Positions 1-6,571 of a DNA stretch of 11,293 nt are shown here, one piece after another. Origin of the DNA: Ruminococcaceae bacterium UBA6392 (GTDB lineage: Bacteria; Bacillota; Clostridia; Oscillospirales; Acutalibacteraceae); contig DJQG01000037.1 in NCBI GenBank assembly GCA_002438685.1, positions 1,033-12,325 on the forward strand. The letters are read 5' to 3'. Positions within the stretch are counted from its first letter, which is position 1. Each line of letters opens with the position of its first letter. A program made the translations under genes and the position numbers. A model generated the notes under the pieces. It made no database searches. It was given only the letters and a program-made list of their open reading frames with translations, and had not been told where the DNA came from.

Positions 1-32
1 TATATAACAAGCGCAGAACGGCATAAAAACAG

Positions 33-62
33 AGCAGATCATCGTATAACCGGTGACCTGCT
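33..62 (-). terminator. Hairpin terminator after recQ, possibly bidirectional
   Basis: Just past the recQ stop, a 9-bp stem with one G-U pair (AGCAGATCA at 33-41 against TGACCTGCT at 54-62) encloses a 12-base loop. On the minus strand it is followed by CTGTTTTTATG, a reasonable U-tract for recQ transcripts. On the plus strand it is followed by TTTTAAATTT, so it could also stop transcripts coming from the left. It was identified by eye and not folded by software. Confidence 0.55.
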
Positions 63-70
63 TTTTAAAT

Positions 71-1888
71 TTATTCCGAAAATTCCGCGATGACTGCGAG
101 AAAAACTTCGCCGTAGCGCTGTGATTTTGCCTGACCGACTCCGGAGACTTCCATGAACTCATCCTGCGTTTTCGGCTTGATGCGGCACATATCGATGAGT
201 GTCGCGTCGGTGAAAACGACATAGGCGGGTATGCTCTGGCGCATGGCGAGACTTTTTCGCAGATCCTTGAGCGCGGCGAGTAGCTTTTCGTCCGCCGGCG
301 GGAGCGGCGCGTCTTTTGCGGCGGAGGTTTTCTTTTTCTGCGGAATTTCGAGCATCATTCGCAGCGTCTCCTGACCCGCCAGGACTTCGCGGCTCTTCAT
401 CGCAAGTTTGAGTATCGGGTATTCGTCGCCCTGCGCGATCATGTATCCGTTCTCGCAGAGATGGTCGATGATGTCACGCAGCCGCTTTTCGGGGCAGTCC
501 GCCATTATGCCGTAGGTTGATTGTCTGCTCAGCCCGGCGGATATCAGCCGCTCGTTTTTGCTTCCGCGCAGGACATCGCAAATTACTTTTTTGCCGTATC
601 GCTGACCCGTCCGCGCAACGCATGACATTATCTTCTGCGCGTCGATTGTAATATCCGTGTTCTCGTGATTCGAGAGGCAGTTGGAGCATTTTTCACACCG
701 CTCGGGACTCTTATCGCCGAAATATTCGAGTATGAATTTGCGCAGGCATTTGTGCGTCGTGCAGTAAAAAGTCATCTGCTTGAGCCGCTCTCTGTCGCGC
801 TGTCTGACCTCCTCCTGCTCGTCCTCGGTGAGGTCGGGGTTCGGCTCGGAGTTGTTTATTAAGAACTGATTCGTCCGCACATCCTTTGCGCTGTAGAGCA
901 GAATGCAGTCCGCATTCCTGCCGTCGCGCCCGGCGCGTCCCGCCTCCTGATAGTAGCTCTCCATATTTTTCGGCATATTGTAGTGGATGACGAACGAGAC
1001 ATTCGATTTGTCTATCCCCATGCCGAAGGCGTTTGTGGCGACCATTATTGAGGCACGGTCATAGACAAAATCGTCCTGGTTGCGCCTGCGCTCATTTTCA
1101 TCAAGCCCCGCGTGGTAGCGCGTCGCGGCGAATCCGTTCTTTTGAAGCAGTTCGCACACTTCCTCGACCGCCTTGCGCGTCGAGCAATAAACTATGCCGG
1201 ATTCGCTCTTTCGCTCTTTTATCAGCTTCATCAGCGCGATCGATTTGTTCTTCGGCTGCATGACGGAAAAGAACAGGTTAGGTCGGTCGAAGCCCGTTGT
1301 GACAACGAGCGGGGAGACGAGTTTGAGAAGAGCTTTTATGTCATCTCTGACGGCTCCCGTGGCGGTTGCTGTAAACGCGCCGACAACGGGACGGGAGTTA
1401 AGAGCATCGATAAAATCCGGGATTTTCAGATAGCTTGGGCGAAAATCCTGACCCCATTGCGAGACGCAGTGAGCCTCATCGACCGCGACCATGGATATGT
1501 CGAGATTGCGGCATATTCCGAGAAAAGCGGGCGCACAGAGCCGCTCCGGCGCGACATAAATTATTTTATATTTGCCGCTCTCCGTGTTTTGCAGCACTTT
1601 CATATACTGCGCATGGGTCAGTGAGCTGTTTATGTATGCGGCGGCGACGCCCGACTGGACGAGCGCGCTGACCTGATCTTTCATCAGTGAGATGAGCGGG
1701 GAGACGACAATAGTGATGCCGTCAAACATGAGCGCGGGCACCTGATAGCATATCGACTTCCCGGCACCCGTGGGCATGATGCCGAGAACATCGCGCCCGC
1801 CGAGCAGGCTGTCCGTTATTCTGTCCTGCCCCTCGCGGAAAGAATCGTGACCGAAATATTCTTTTAGTACGCTGAGCTTGTCTCTCAC
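71..1888 (-). CDS. recQ: ATP-dependent DNA helicase RecQ
   Basis: This is a 3'-5' superfamily 2 DNA helicase used in recombinational repair and restart of stalled forks in the cytoplasm. With residues counted from the upstream GTG at 1897, it shows motif 0 (FREGQ, 20-24), Walker A (PTGAGKS, 42-48), DEAH (140-143), the aromatic-rich loop starting at SQWGQDFRP, TATAT (176-180) and motif VI QEAGRAGRDG (317-326). A zinc site follows with Cys384, 401, 404 and 407. Then come a winged-helix RQC region (about 430-510) and one HRDC domain (about 540-605). The length of about 605 aa matches E. coli RecQ (609), so the gene is intact. The start is placed at the GTG at 1888, because GAGGTG at 1895-1900 sits 6 nt before it, whereas the GTG at 1897 overlaps that Shine-Dalgarno. 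It is monocistronic, with its own promoter and terminator. The family call is secure; only the start is open. Confidence 0.97.
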   Translation of the reverse strand: MRDKLSVLKEYFGHDSFREGQDRITDSLLGGRDVLGIMPTGAGKSICYQVPALMFDGITIVVSPLISLMKDQVSALVQSGVAAAYINSSLTHAQYMKVLQNTESGKYKIIYVAPERLCAPAFLGICRNLDISMVAVDEAHCVSQWGQDFRPSYLKIPDFIDALNSRPVVGAFTATATGAVRDDIKALLKLVSPLVVTTGFDRPNLFFSVMQPKNKSIALMKLIKERKSESGIVYCSTRKAVEEVCELLQKNGFAATRYHAGLDENERRRNQDDFVYDRASIMVATNAFGMGIDKSNVSFVIHYNMPKNMESYYQEAGRAGRDGRNADCILLYSAKDVRTNQFLINNSEPNPDLTEDEQEEVRQRDRERLKQMTFYCTTHKCLRKFILEYFGDKSPERCEKCSNCLSNHENTDITIDAQKIMSCVARTGQRYGKKVICDVLRGSKNERLISAGLSRQSTYGIMADCPEKRLRDIIDHLCENGYMIAQGDEYPILKLAMKSREVLAGQETLRMMLEIPQKKKTSAAKDAPLPPADEKLLAALKDLRKSLAMRQSIPAYVVFTDATLIDMCRIKPKTQDEFMEVSGVGQAKSQRYGEVFLAVIAEFSE

Positions 1889-1894
1889 CGTTTG

Positions 1895-1900
1895 CACCTC
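1895..1900 (-). promoter_or_regulatory. Start-deciding ribosome binding site of recQ
   Basis: GAGGTG on the minus strand lies 6 nt before the GTG at 1888. It overlaps the alternative GTG at 1895-1897, which therefore cannot use it, so translation should begin three codons inside the longest open frame. Confidence 0.6.
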
Positions 1901-1921
1901 AATAGAAATATTTATAAATTA

Positions 1922-1950
1922 ATTATACTCTGCGGCGCGAAAAACATCAA
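1922..1950 (-). promoter_or_regulatory. sigma-A promoter of recQ
   Basis: On the minus strand, TTGATG (1945-1950) is separated by exactly 17 bp from TATAAT (1922-1927). The -10 is perfect and the -35 matches at 4 of 6 bases. The predicted transcription start is near 1915, giving a leader of about 27 nt before the GTG at 1888. The promoter lies between the terminator of the upstream GH3 gene and recQ, so recQ is probably transcribed on its own. Confidence 0.65.
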
Positions 1951-1962
1951 GTAATACACGGA

Positions 1963-2002
1963 CAAAAGAAAAAACGGCGGCACCGAAAATTCGATACCGC
2001 CG
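1963..2002 (-). terminator. Strong intrinsic terminator of the exported GH3 gene
   Basis: On the minus strand, CGGCGG (complement of 1997-2002) pairs with CCGCCG (complement of 1975-1980). The stem continues inward through two G-T wobbles to CGAA/TTCG, about 13 bp in all around a TT tip, and is followed at once by TTTTTTCTTTT. It starts 9 nt past the stop codon of the GH3 gene, so read-through into recQ should be low. Confidence 0.85.
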
Positions 2003-2011
2003 ACTGAAATA

Positions 2012-4498
2012 TTACTGTTCTACTGTTTCAAAAAATGCTTTTGTGAGCATCTTGTTCTTGAGAATATCCTTTGTACAGTCGCGCAGGGCTGTTCCGAAGC
2101 CTATCGGGTCGTTTTTGTAAGCGAGCTTCATTGAGGGCTTGAGCGTAATCTTTTGGACGCCCCAAATCATACAGAGAAACTCGTTGTTGCGCGCATAGAC
2201 GGCGAGAACGGGGTCCATATAGCCGTAACCGGTGAAGTTCATGTACGCGTCTGTGATAACGATTCCGTCGAAGCCCCACTCGTTTCTGAGCAGGTCAACG
2301 AGCAGCTCGGGCGTGCCGCCGCACCATGTTGTGCCGAGACGGTTAAATGCGCTCATTATACCCTTTGCGCCGCCCTCCTTGACGGCTACTTCAAACGGCT
2401 TGCAATAGATCTCTCTTATCGCCTGTTCGTTTGACCAGACATGGATGCCCATTCGCGCAGTTTCCTGGTCGTTGAGGGCAAAGTGCTTGACTGTCACAAG
2501 CAGATTTTCGCTCTGAGCGCCGCGGGTGAATGCCGCCGCCATTTTGCCGGAGAGAAGCGGATCCTCCGAATAATATTCGAAGTTTCTGCCGCCCATCGGG
2601 CTGCGGTGCATGTTGCACGCGGGGGCGTAGATATAATCCGTGCCGAGCAGTACAGCCTCTTTGCCTATTGCCGCGCCCATAGCCTCAATGAGCTCGTCGT
2701 TCCAGGTCTGCGCGCAGACGGTCTCCGTAGGATAAGCAATTCCGGCATTTTTATAGAGTATTCCGCCGGGACCCTTGACGTTGGCGGTTCCGTCATTGTC
2801 GTAGGTAGAGGGGATGCCGTACTTTTCATTGGAGGGCGACCGGTAGCCGCAATCGCCGATGAGCTCTATCATCTCGTTTACCGTTAGCTGATCGAGGAAT
2901 TTGTCCCAGAGACTCTCGTCGCGGTAGACATCCTGAAGAGTTATCACTCCGTCCTCGTAGATGGCACCCGTTATGGGAGCGGTGCCCCCGGTAGTGGGTT
3001 CGGGGCGATTGTCGGAGTCTTTGATACTGTCGGCGCTTTTTCTCTCTTCGGGAGTGGGGTATGTGCCCTCAGCATCAGATCGGGACATATATGTTATGTC
3101 GCCTTTTGCGCAGTCAAACAGATTCTGTATTGCTGTTCCGGTGGTTGGGTCATTCTTGATATCCTGCCCGGCGAGGTTGAAGCTGCGGCTCATGCCGTCG
3201 GCTTCGTTTTTGACATCTCGCGCAGCAAAGATGCGGTAGCTGCCCGCGCTCAGAACATAACAGCCCTTGACGGTGTCATAGGATGACATGCCGTAGGTGT
3301 CGAAGGAGACTGTAACGGTCTCGCTCTCTCCCGGAGCGAGCTCCTTAGTCTTTGCGTATCCGGCGAGCACCTTTTCTGCCTTTTCTATGCCGTCATCAGC
3401 GAAATAGGGGGGAGTGAAATAAATCTCAACAACATCCTTGCCGCTGCGTTCGCCGATGTTTTTTACCGTGACATTGACCGTAACGTTGCCGTTTTTGTCG
3501 ATATCGGCTTTGAAATCCGACCACTCAAAATCTGTATAAGAGAGTCCGTGGCCGAACGGATACTGAACCTTTTCGGGCGCGAAAGTCTCGAAGTATCTGT
3601 AGCCGATATATATGCCCTCTTGATATTCGACAAACTTTTCTGTGCTTAACAGGTAACTTGTGCTGCCGAAGTTCTGCGACGATGGGTGATCGGATACATT
3701 GTACGCTATTGTGTCGGTGAGTCTGCCGGAGGGGTTGACCTCGCCGGTCAGAGTTTTCGCGACTGCCTTGAATCCGCATTCACCGGGCGCGCCGATATAG
3801 AGTGCCGCCTTTATGCTCTCATATTCGTCGAGCCAGCCCAGCTCGGGAGCATTTGAAACATTGAGAATGACTATGCACTTCTTGAAATTTGAGGTAACAT
3901 AGTCGACCATTGCCTTTTCCGTGTCCTTGAGCCTGAGATCGGATTCATCGAGATCCTCGGATTCAAGTCCCGCGCGGCCGATGAATATAATCGCAGTGTC
4001 GGAGTATTTCTTTGCCGCTTTGAGAGTACGGCAGGGAATATCCTCGACGGGCATCTCGATTCGGCTCATCTGTCCGCCTACGAGCTTAACGACCGTCGCC
4101 ATGAACCCGCCGCTGAATATTTCGCTCCAGTTCATGGAATTTTTCTTTGCATAGCTTGAATAGATCTTGGCAAGCTCTTTGTTGTAGCTTATGCCCGCTT
4201 CTTCGAGCGCCGAGTAGAAGCTCGTTGCATTGTCGCCGTTTATGGCGCCGGATCCGCCGCCGCCGTAAAACGGATTAGCGCTTGCAGTTCCGAAAATATT
4301 GACCTTCTCGCCCTTGAGAGGAAGAATGTCCTCGTCGTTTTTGAGCAGAACAAGACCTTCTGCCTCGACCTGCTCGGCGGTCTTTTTGGATAGCTCCGTT
4401 GCGCTTTCGACACTCTCCGAGAAGGCTACAGTGCCTGTGCCGATGAGCATGACAGCTGAAAGCAGCAGCGCAACGACTCTTTTGATTATTCTTTTCAT
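2012..4498 (-). CDS. Exported glycoside hydrolase family 3 protein, permuted domain order (beta-glucosidase-like)
   Basis: This protein is predicted to hydrolyse terminal beta-linked sugars outside the membrane. It starts with a signal peptide (MKRIIKRVV, then a hydrophobic stretch to about residue 27). The GH3 alpha/beta sandwich, normally C-terminal, comes first: EAEGLVLLKN (about 47-56), GGGGSG loop (about 80-85), candidate acid/base Glu180. An FnIII-like domain follows (about 340-440), then a linker, and last the TIM-barrel domain with YSEDP, KHFALND and nucleophile Asp751 in VITDAY (numbers from the ATG at 4501). This order is known from Ruminococcus albus and Butyrivibrio fibrisolvens enzymes. 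The Trp usual after the nucleophile is Ala, so the -1 subsite and specificity may differ. AGGAGG (4505-4510) lies 6 nt before the ATG at 4498 but only 3 nt before the ATG at 4501, so 4498 is preferred. Substrate is not decidable; beta-glucosidase or beta-xylosidase are both possible. Confidence 0.93.
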   Translation of the reverse strand: MKRIIKRVVALLLSAVMLIGTGTVAFSESVESATELSKKTAEQVEAEGLVLLKNDEDILPLKGEKVNIFGTASANPFYGGGGSGAINGDNATSFYSALEEAGISYNKELAKIYSSYAKKNSMNWSEIFSGGFMATVVKLVGGQMSRIEMPVEDIPCRTLKAAKKYSDTAIIFIGRAGLESEDLDESDLRLKDTEKAMVDYVTSNFKKCIVILNVSNAPELGWLDEYESIKAALYIGAPGECGFKAVAKTLTGEVNPSGRLTDTIAYNVSDHPSSQNFGSTSYLLSTEKFVEYQEGIYIGYRYFETFAPEKVQYPFGHGLSYTDFEWSDFKADIDKNGNVTVNVTVKNIGERSGKDVVEIYFTPPYFADDGIEKAEKVLAGYAKTKELAPGESETVTVSFDTYGMSSYDTVKGCYVLSAGSYRIFAARDVKNEADGMSRSFNLAGQDIKNDPTTGTAIQNLFDCAKGDITYMSRSDAEGTYPTPEERKSADSIKDSDNRPEPTTGGTAPITGAIYEDGVITLQDVYRDESLWDKFLDQLTVNEMIELIGDCGYRSPSNEKYGIPSTYDNDGTANVKGPGGILYKNAGIAYPTETVCAQTWNDELIEAMGAAIGKEAVLLGTDYIYAPACNMHRSPMGGRNFEYYSEDPLLSGKMAAAFTRGAQSENLLVTVKHFALNDQETARMGIHVWSNEQAIREIYCKPFEVAVKEGGAKGIMSAFNRLGTTWCGGTPELLVDLLRNEWGFDGIVITDAYMNFTGYGYMDPVLAVYARNNEFLCMIWGVQKITLKPSMKLAYKNDPIGFGTALRDCTKDILKNKMLTKAFFETVEQ

Positions 4499-4504
4499 CA
4501 TTTA

Positions 4505-4510
4505 CCTCCT
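4505..4510 (-). promoter_or_regulatory. Consensus Shine-Dalgarno deciding the GH3 start
   Basis: A perfect AGGAGG lies on the minus strand ahead of two adjacent ATG codons. Spacing is 3 nt to the first and 6 nt to the second, which favours the second (4496-4498). The strength of the site suggests high translation of the exported enzyme. Confidence 0.65.
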
Positions 4511-4527
4511 TAAATATATAAGGCATA

Positions 4528-4554
4528 AAAATAATAACGCAGCTTTATTAATTG
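4528..4554. promoter_or_regulatory. Gene-proximal operator-like palindrome (O2)
   Basis: This is a 27-base imperfect palindrome centred at 4541. It matches the perfect palindrome at 4746-4772 at 23 of 27 positions, including the core AATAACGC on one side and TTATTAATTG on the other. It lies 29-56 bp ahead of the GH3 start, downstream of the predicted promoter, where an auxiliary operator would help a repressor loop DNA or block elongation. The single-base loop makes it a poor RNA hairpin. Its role is inferred. Confidence 0.5.
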
Positions 4555-4607
4555 ATTAAATAATAGCAAGACTGAGTTCTTTCTATTAATTTTCGCTATG
4601 CCGCTCT

Positions 4608-4742
4608 TCAAAAAAGCCATTTCGCTGCAAGTGCACAAATGGAGGCAAATCCAATTGCAGCTAAAAGACACCGTGAAAAAAGGTGGAAAAACACGCTGAC
4701 TTTTCGTTGTTGCGGGATAGACCGACATATAACGTTCCCCAT
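4608..4742 (-). other. Possible 44-codon leader ORF, weakly supported
   Basis: Between the two palindromes, an ATG at 4742 opens a 44-codon minus-strand frame whose C-terminal half is a plausible membrane helix (LLAAIGFASICALAAKWLF). No Shine-Dalgarno precedes the ATG, because the predicted transcript start is only about 26 nt upstream, inside the palindrome. The frame ends at a run of six T followed by TGA. Skipping one T would continue it with EERHSEN and two stops, a natural-looking charged tail. It may be a decayed small membrane protein gene, a frameshifted leader peptide, or chance. Confidence 0.2.
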
Positions 4743-4745
4743 CTA

Positions 4746-4772
4746 CAATTAATAACGCTGCGTTATTAATTG
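4746..4772. promoter_or_regulatory. Perfect 27-bp palindromic operator (O1)
   Basis: Arms CAATTAATAACGC and GCGTTATTAATTG flank a single central T at 4759: 13 bp on each side without a mismatch. The site starts 2 bp downstream of the -10 box of the predicted minus-strand promoter and covers its start point, the classic place for a repressor operator. As transcription would start inside it, a full RNA stem would not be made, which argues for a DNA-level site. I cannot name the regulator family. Confidence 0.7.
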
Positions 4773-4774
4773 GT

Positions 4775-4803
4775 AGTATAACATCGCTTGAGGTGCTTTT
4801 CAA
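4775..4803 (-). promoter_or_regulatory. sigma-A promoter for the exported GH3
   Basis: On the minus strand, TTGAAA (4798-4803) and TATACT (4775-4780) are separated by exactly 17 bp. Each hexamer matches consensus at 5 of 6 bases. Predicted start is near 4768, within the palindrome 4746-4772, giving a leader of about 270 nt. I found no comparable promoter closer to the gene. Confidence 0.7.
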
Positions 4804-4871
4804 TGTAAATCTTTGCCAAAAAACAAAAAATAATTTATGCACAATATATAAAATCTTGTCGAATGGTCTTA

Positions 4872-4922
4872 CCGGAAAAATAAAAATCAGGGAAACAGCT
4901 GCTGAGAGACATCTGCTTCCCT
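4872..4922 (-). terminator. Second (distal) terminator of the AT-rich operon
   Basis: On the minus strand, AGGGAA pairs with TTCCCT, then after one A-C mismatch GCAG/CTG extends the stem around a 14-base loop. The tract GATTTTTATTTTTC follows. It lies about 15 bp beyond the first terminator, so the two work as a tandem and shield the GH3 promoter from read-through. Confidence 0.6.
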
Positions 4923-4936
4923 ATACATTAATATAA

Positions 4937-4966
4937 CAAAAAAGGCAGCCTGACGACTGCCTTTTG
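4937..4966 (-). terminator. First terminator of the AT-rich operon
   Basis: On the minus strand, AAAAGGCAG and CTGCCTTTT form a 9-bp stem around an 8-base loop, followed by a T-run (TTTTTTGTTAT overlapping the stem end). It lies about 20 nt past the stop of the small membrane protein gene. The sequence is nearly repeated at 6531-6562 behind the other GH3 gene. Confidence 0.8.
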
Positions 4967-4987
4967 TCTTAGATAGATTATATGAGC

Positions 4988-5260
4988 TTATTCATGCGAC
5001 TCGTACTTTTCGTCGAGTCTTTCACGCAGGGCTTTATTCTCATTTTTCAGCTCTTCGAGCTCGTCGAGAATATCATCGCTGCGGGCGCTGCTTTTGAACG
5101 AATGTATGAGCACGGTAACAAATGTGACTACGGTCAAAATATAGGTGATAAATATAACCGCGCCGTCATTGTCGATGTCGGGTGCATATTGTATAATCAG
5201 ATGAAGCGCCAACAACACGACAATCACGATGCCGATAGTTATTTTTTGCCATTTTCTCAT
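4988..5260 (-). CDS. Small two-helix membrane protein with coiled-coil tail, function unknown
   Basis: I do not recognise a family. The 90-aa protein has a basic N-terminus (MRKWQK), a first transmembrane helix at about 7-24, a short acidic loop (DIDNDG), a second helix at about 33-53, and then a soluble tail at about 60-86 rich in Leu, Glu and Lys with heptad-like spacing (LDELEELKNENKALRERL), a likely coiled coil. Both ends should face the cytoplasm. The start is set at the ATG at 5260, because AAAGGA lies 7 nt before it. A longer frame to 5314 would overlap the upstream gene and lacks such a site. It follows the exported-protein gene by 17 nt and shares its 13-nt ribosome-binding block TAAAAAGAAAGGA, so the two are surely co-transcribed and probably act together. 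A holin-like or toxin role is possible but nothing shows it. Confidence 0.75.
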   Translation of the reverse strand: MRKWQKITIGIVIVVLLALHLIIQYAPDIDNDGAVIFITYILTVVTFVTVLIHSFKSSARSDDILDELEELKNENKALRERLDEKYESHE

Positions 5261-5277
5261 ATATGGTTCCTTTCTTT

Positions 5278-6330
5278 TTAAAACTCTGTAGAGTAATCCC
5301 ATTTTAGGGGACAATAATAGTTTTTATGTGTTAATGAGAACGCGAAGCTTATTTCAAAGACATCAGGGCTACCTACCTCTAAAAGCGAAAAAGTTGAATC
5401 CGTGCTTATTTTCCCCTGTATATGGGAATATCTCAACTTCATGTCAATCCATTGCTCATGTATGTTATATTTTCTTACATTTGCATATCCGGATATCATG
5501 ATGCGTAAATTTTTATATGTTAAACTGTTGTTAGTACCACTAACTACGGTATCTTTAGGTAATTTCCATGTATAGAAAAAGCCGTTTTCGATATCAACTC
5601 CCCTTATGCCTAGGTTGTTTGTAACTTCCCGGGTATTAGTAGAGTTTCCGATGGTTTCAGTTTCGGTGTAAAGTGATACACCGACATAGCTATCTTCTTT
5701 CTGATCCCAAGAAACGCAATCGGATCCTATAGAAACTGCGTCAACAGACCGAAACAGTGGAGCCTTGAGCCATTTGCAAATACCAATGGCGCAGTAACGA
5801 CCCTTTTGATTTCTTAAAAAATATGTTACTAAGGTTAGCTCCATATATCCATTCTTTGATGTTTCTTTATTGCTATGGTTACTGTCTGGATCACTTGAAT
5901 ATAAAGTTATAAGATCTTGACGTTGCTCTTGCTGCTCAATTCTATGATATTCATTTTCTGAAATTATGCGTTCTGAACCATTTTCTGATATTTCCAAAAT
6001 TTGTGTATTGCTTTTCATGCTATCAAATGTGTCGATTTTTTGTGACAAATCTATAACGATAGGGTTATCAGTGGTTACATCTACATCAATTGCTTTAAAT
6101 ATTTCTACAATCTTTTCACGTGCTGAAACCGAATGAACATTGTTCCTGATTTTATTCATTGCCGTCGCATCTATTTTTCCACACTTCACTAATCCTCCAT
6201 CAATATTTTCTACCACAACCAAATTGGCTATATTAGGTTCAGTTATGGCTGATGCAGAAATCGACAAAGGCACACATAGAAGTATCAGTGCCAAAAGTAC
6301 AGAACTAATTTTTAGTAAAAATTTTTTCAT
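5278..6330 (-). CDS. Exported protein of unknown function
   Basis: The 350-aa protein begins with a clear Sec signal peptide: MKKFLLK, a hydrophobic core to about residue 22, and a likely cut after SASA near 27. No transmembrane segment, sortase motif or lipobox follows, so the mature protein (about 323 aa) should be free outside the cell. The first part (about 30-160) is Glu/Ser/Ile-rich. From about 162 (GYMELTLVTYF) the sequence turns into alternating short hydrophobic strands, suggesting a beta-sandwich. The core WLKAPLFRSVDAVSIG resembles, from memory only, exported Firmicutes proteins of unknown function. Five cysteines are present, two of them in YCAIGIC. Codon use is AT-rich (18 G+C of 60 bases in 5281-5340) unlike the GH3 genes, hinting at transfer. 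The start at 6330 has AAAGGA 7 nt upstream. It is first gene of a two-gene operon. Confidence 0.8.
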   Translation of the reverse strand: MKKFLLKISSVLLALILLCVPLSISASAITEPNIANLVVVENIDGGLVKCGKIDATAMNKIRNNVHSVSAREKIVEIFKAIDVDVTTDNPIVIDLSQKIDTFDSMKSNTQILEISENGSERIISENEYHRIEQQEQRQDLITLYSSDPDSNHSNKETSKNGYMELTLVTYFLRNQKGRYCAIGICKWLKAPLFRSVDAVSIGSDCVSWDQKEDSYVGVSLYTETETIGNSTNTREVTNNLGIRGVDIENGFFYTWKLPKDTVVSGTNNSLTYKNLRIMISGYANVRKYNIHEQWIDMKLRYSHIQGKISTDSTFSLLEVGSPDVFEISFAFSLTHKNYYCPLKWDYSTEF

Positions 6331-6397
6331 AATAAAATCCTTTCTTTTTACTTGTGCTTTTTATGTATTGTACTTATAATAGCCTCAGTTGGATTTT

Positions 6398-6406
6398 ATC
6401 ACCTCC
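6398..6406 (-). promoter_or_regulatory. Orphan perfect Shine-Dalgarno in the leader
   Basis: The minus strand reads GGAGGTGAT, a nine-base complement to the 16S rRNA 3' end, but no start codon stands at a usable distance. The real start (6330) is about 68 nt downstream with its own AAAGGA. It resembles the STAB-SD elements known in Bacillus leaders, which bind ribosomes and protect mRNA from decay. The functional reading is inference. Confidence 0.4.
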
Positions 6407-6432
6407 ATATGGAAAATATAATTATCAACATA

Positions 6433-6461
6433 AGAATATCATCTTAATAAATATAAGTCAA
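6433..6461 (-). promoter_or_regulatory. sigma-A promoter of the exported/membrane protein operon
   Basis: On the minus strand, TTGACT (6456-6461) is separated by 17 bp from TATTCT (6433-6438), 5 of 6 and 4 of 6 consensus matches. Predicted start is near 6427, giving a leader of about 95 nt that contains the orphan GGAGGTGAT. The region is very AT-rich, so chance matches are more likely here than elsewhere. Confidence 0.5.
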
Positions 6462-6530
6462 TATTTTTATCGAACATTTTTTAAATATGTAATTATATAC
6501 AAGAACACAGTGGAGCGATTGTGCAATATA

Positions 6531-6562
6531 ACAAAAAAGCAGCCCTTCGACTGCCTTTCGTT
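6531..6562 (-). terminator. Terminator of the phosphoesterase-GH3 operon
   Basis: On the minus strand, AAAGGCAG pairs with CTGCTTTT (GCAG/CTGC plus one G-T pair plus AAA/TTT) around an 8-base loop, with T-run TTTTTT and then GTTATATTG. It starts about 10 nt past the stop of the second GH3 gene. It is nearly the same sequence as the terminator at 4937-4966, including the flanking AATATAACAAAAAA on the plus strand. Confidence 0.75.
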
Positions 6563-6571
6563 AAATCTGAT

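Larger units (their letters stand above)
4502..4987. other. Gene-free 486-bp control region of the exported GH3
   Basis: No convincing gene is present. Minus-strand content, in order of transcription, is: the tandem terminators of the upstream AT-rich unit (4872-4922 and 4937-4966), a promoter (4775-4803), a perfect palindrome over its start point (4746-4772), a ~270-nt leader with a weak 44-codon frame (4608-4742), a second palindrome (4528-4554), and the GH3 Shine-Dalgarno. I recognise no riboswitch. Confidence 0.6.

Noticed and set aside
4746..4772. Palindrome as an intrinsic terminator or end of a small transposable element
   Set aside because: A one-base loop and lack of a T-run rule out a normal terminator. 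The 218-bp interval has no target duplication that I can see, and promoter placement explains the site better.
4510..4842. Open frame of 110 codons on the minus strand upstream of the exported GH3
   Set aside because: It runs through both palindromes and overlaps the promoter's transcribed edge, its start precedes the predicted transcription start, it has no Shine-Dalgarno, and its protein is an incoherent Phe/Cys-rich mix.
5261..5314. N-terminal extension of the small membrane protein to the ATG at 5314
   Set aside because: It would overlap the end of the upstream gene, while a clear AAAGGA sits 7 nt before the ATG at 5260.
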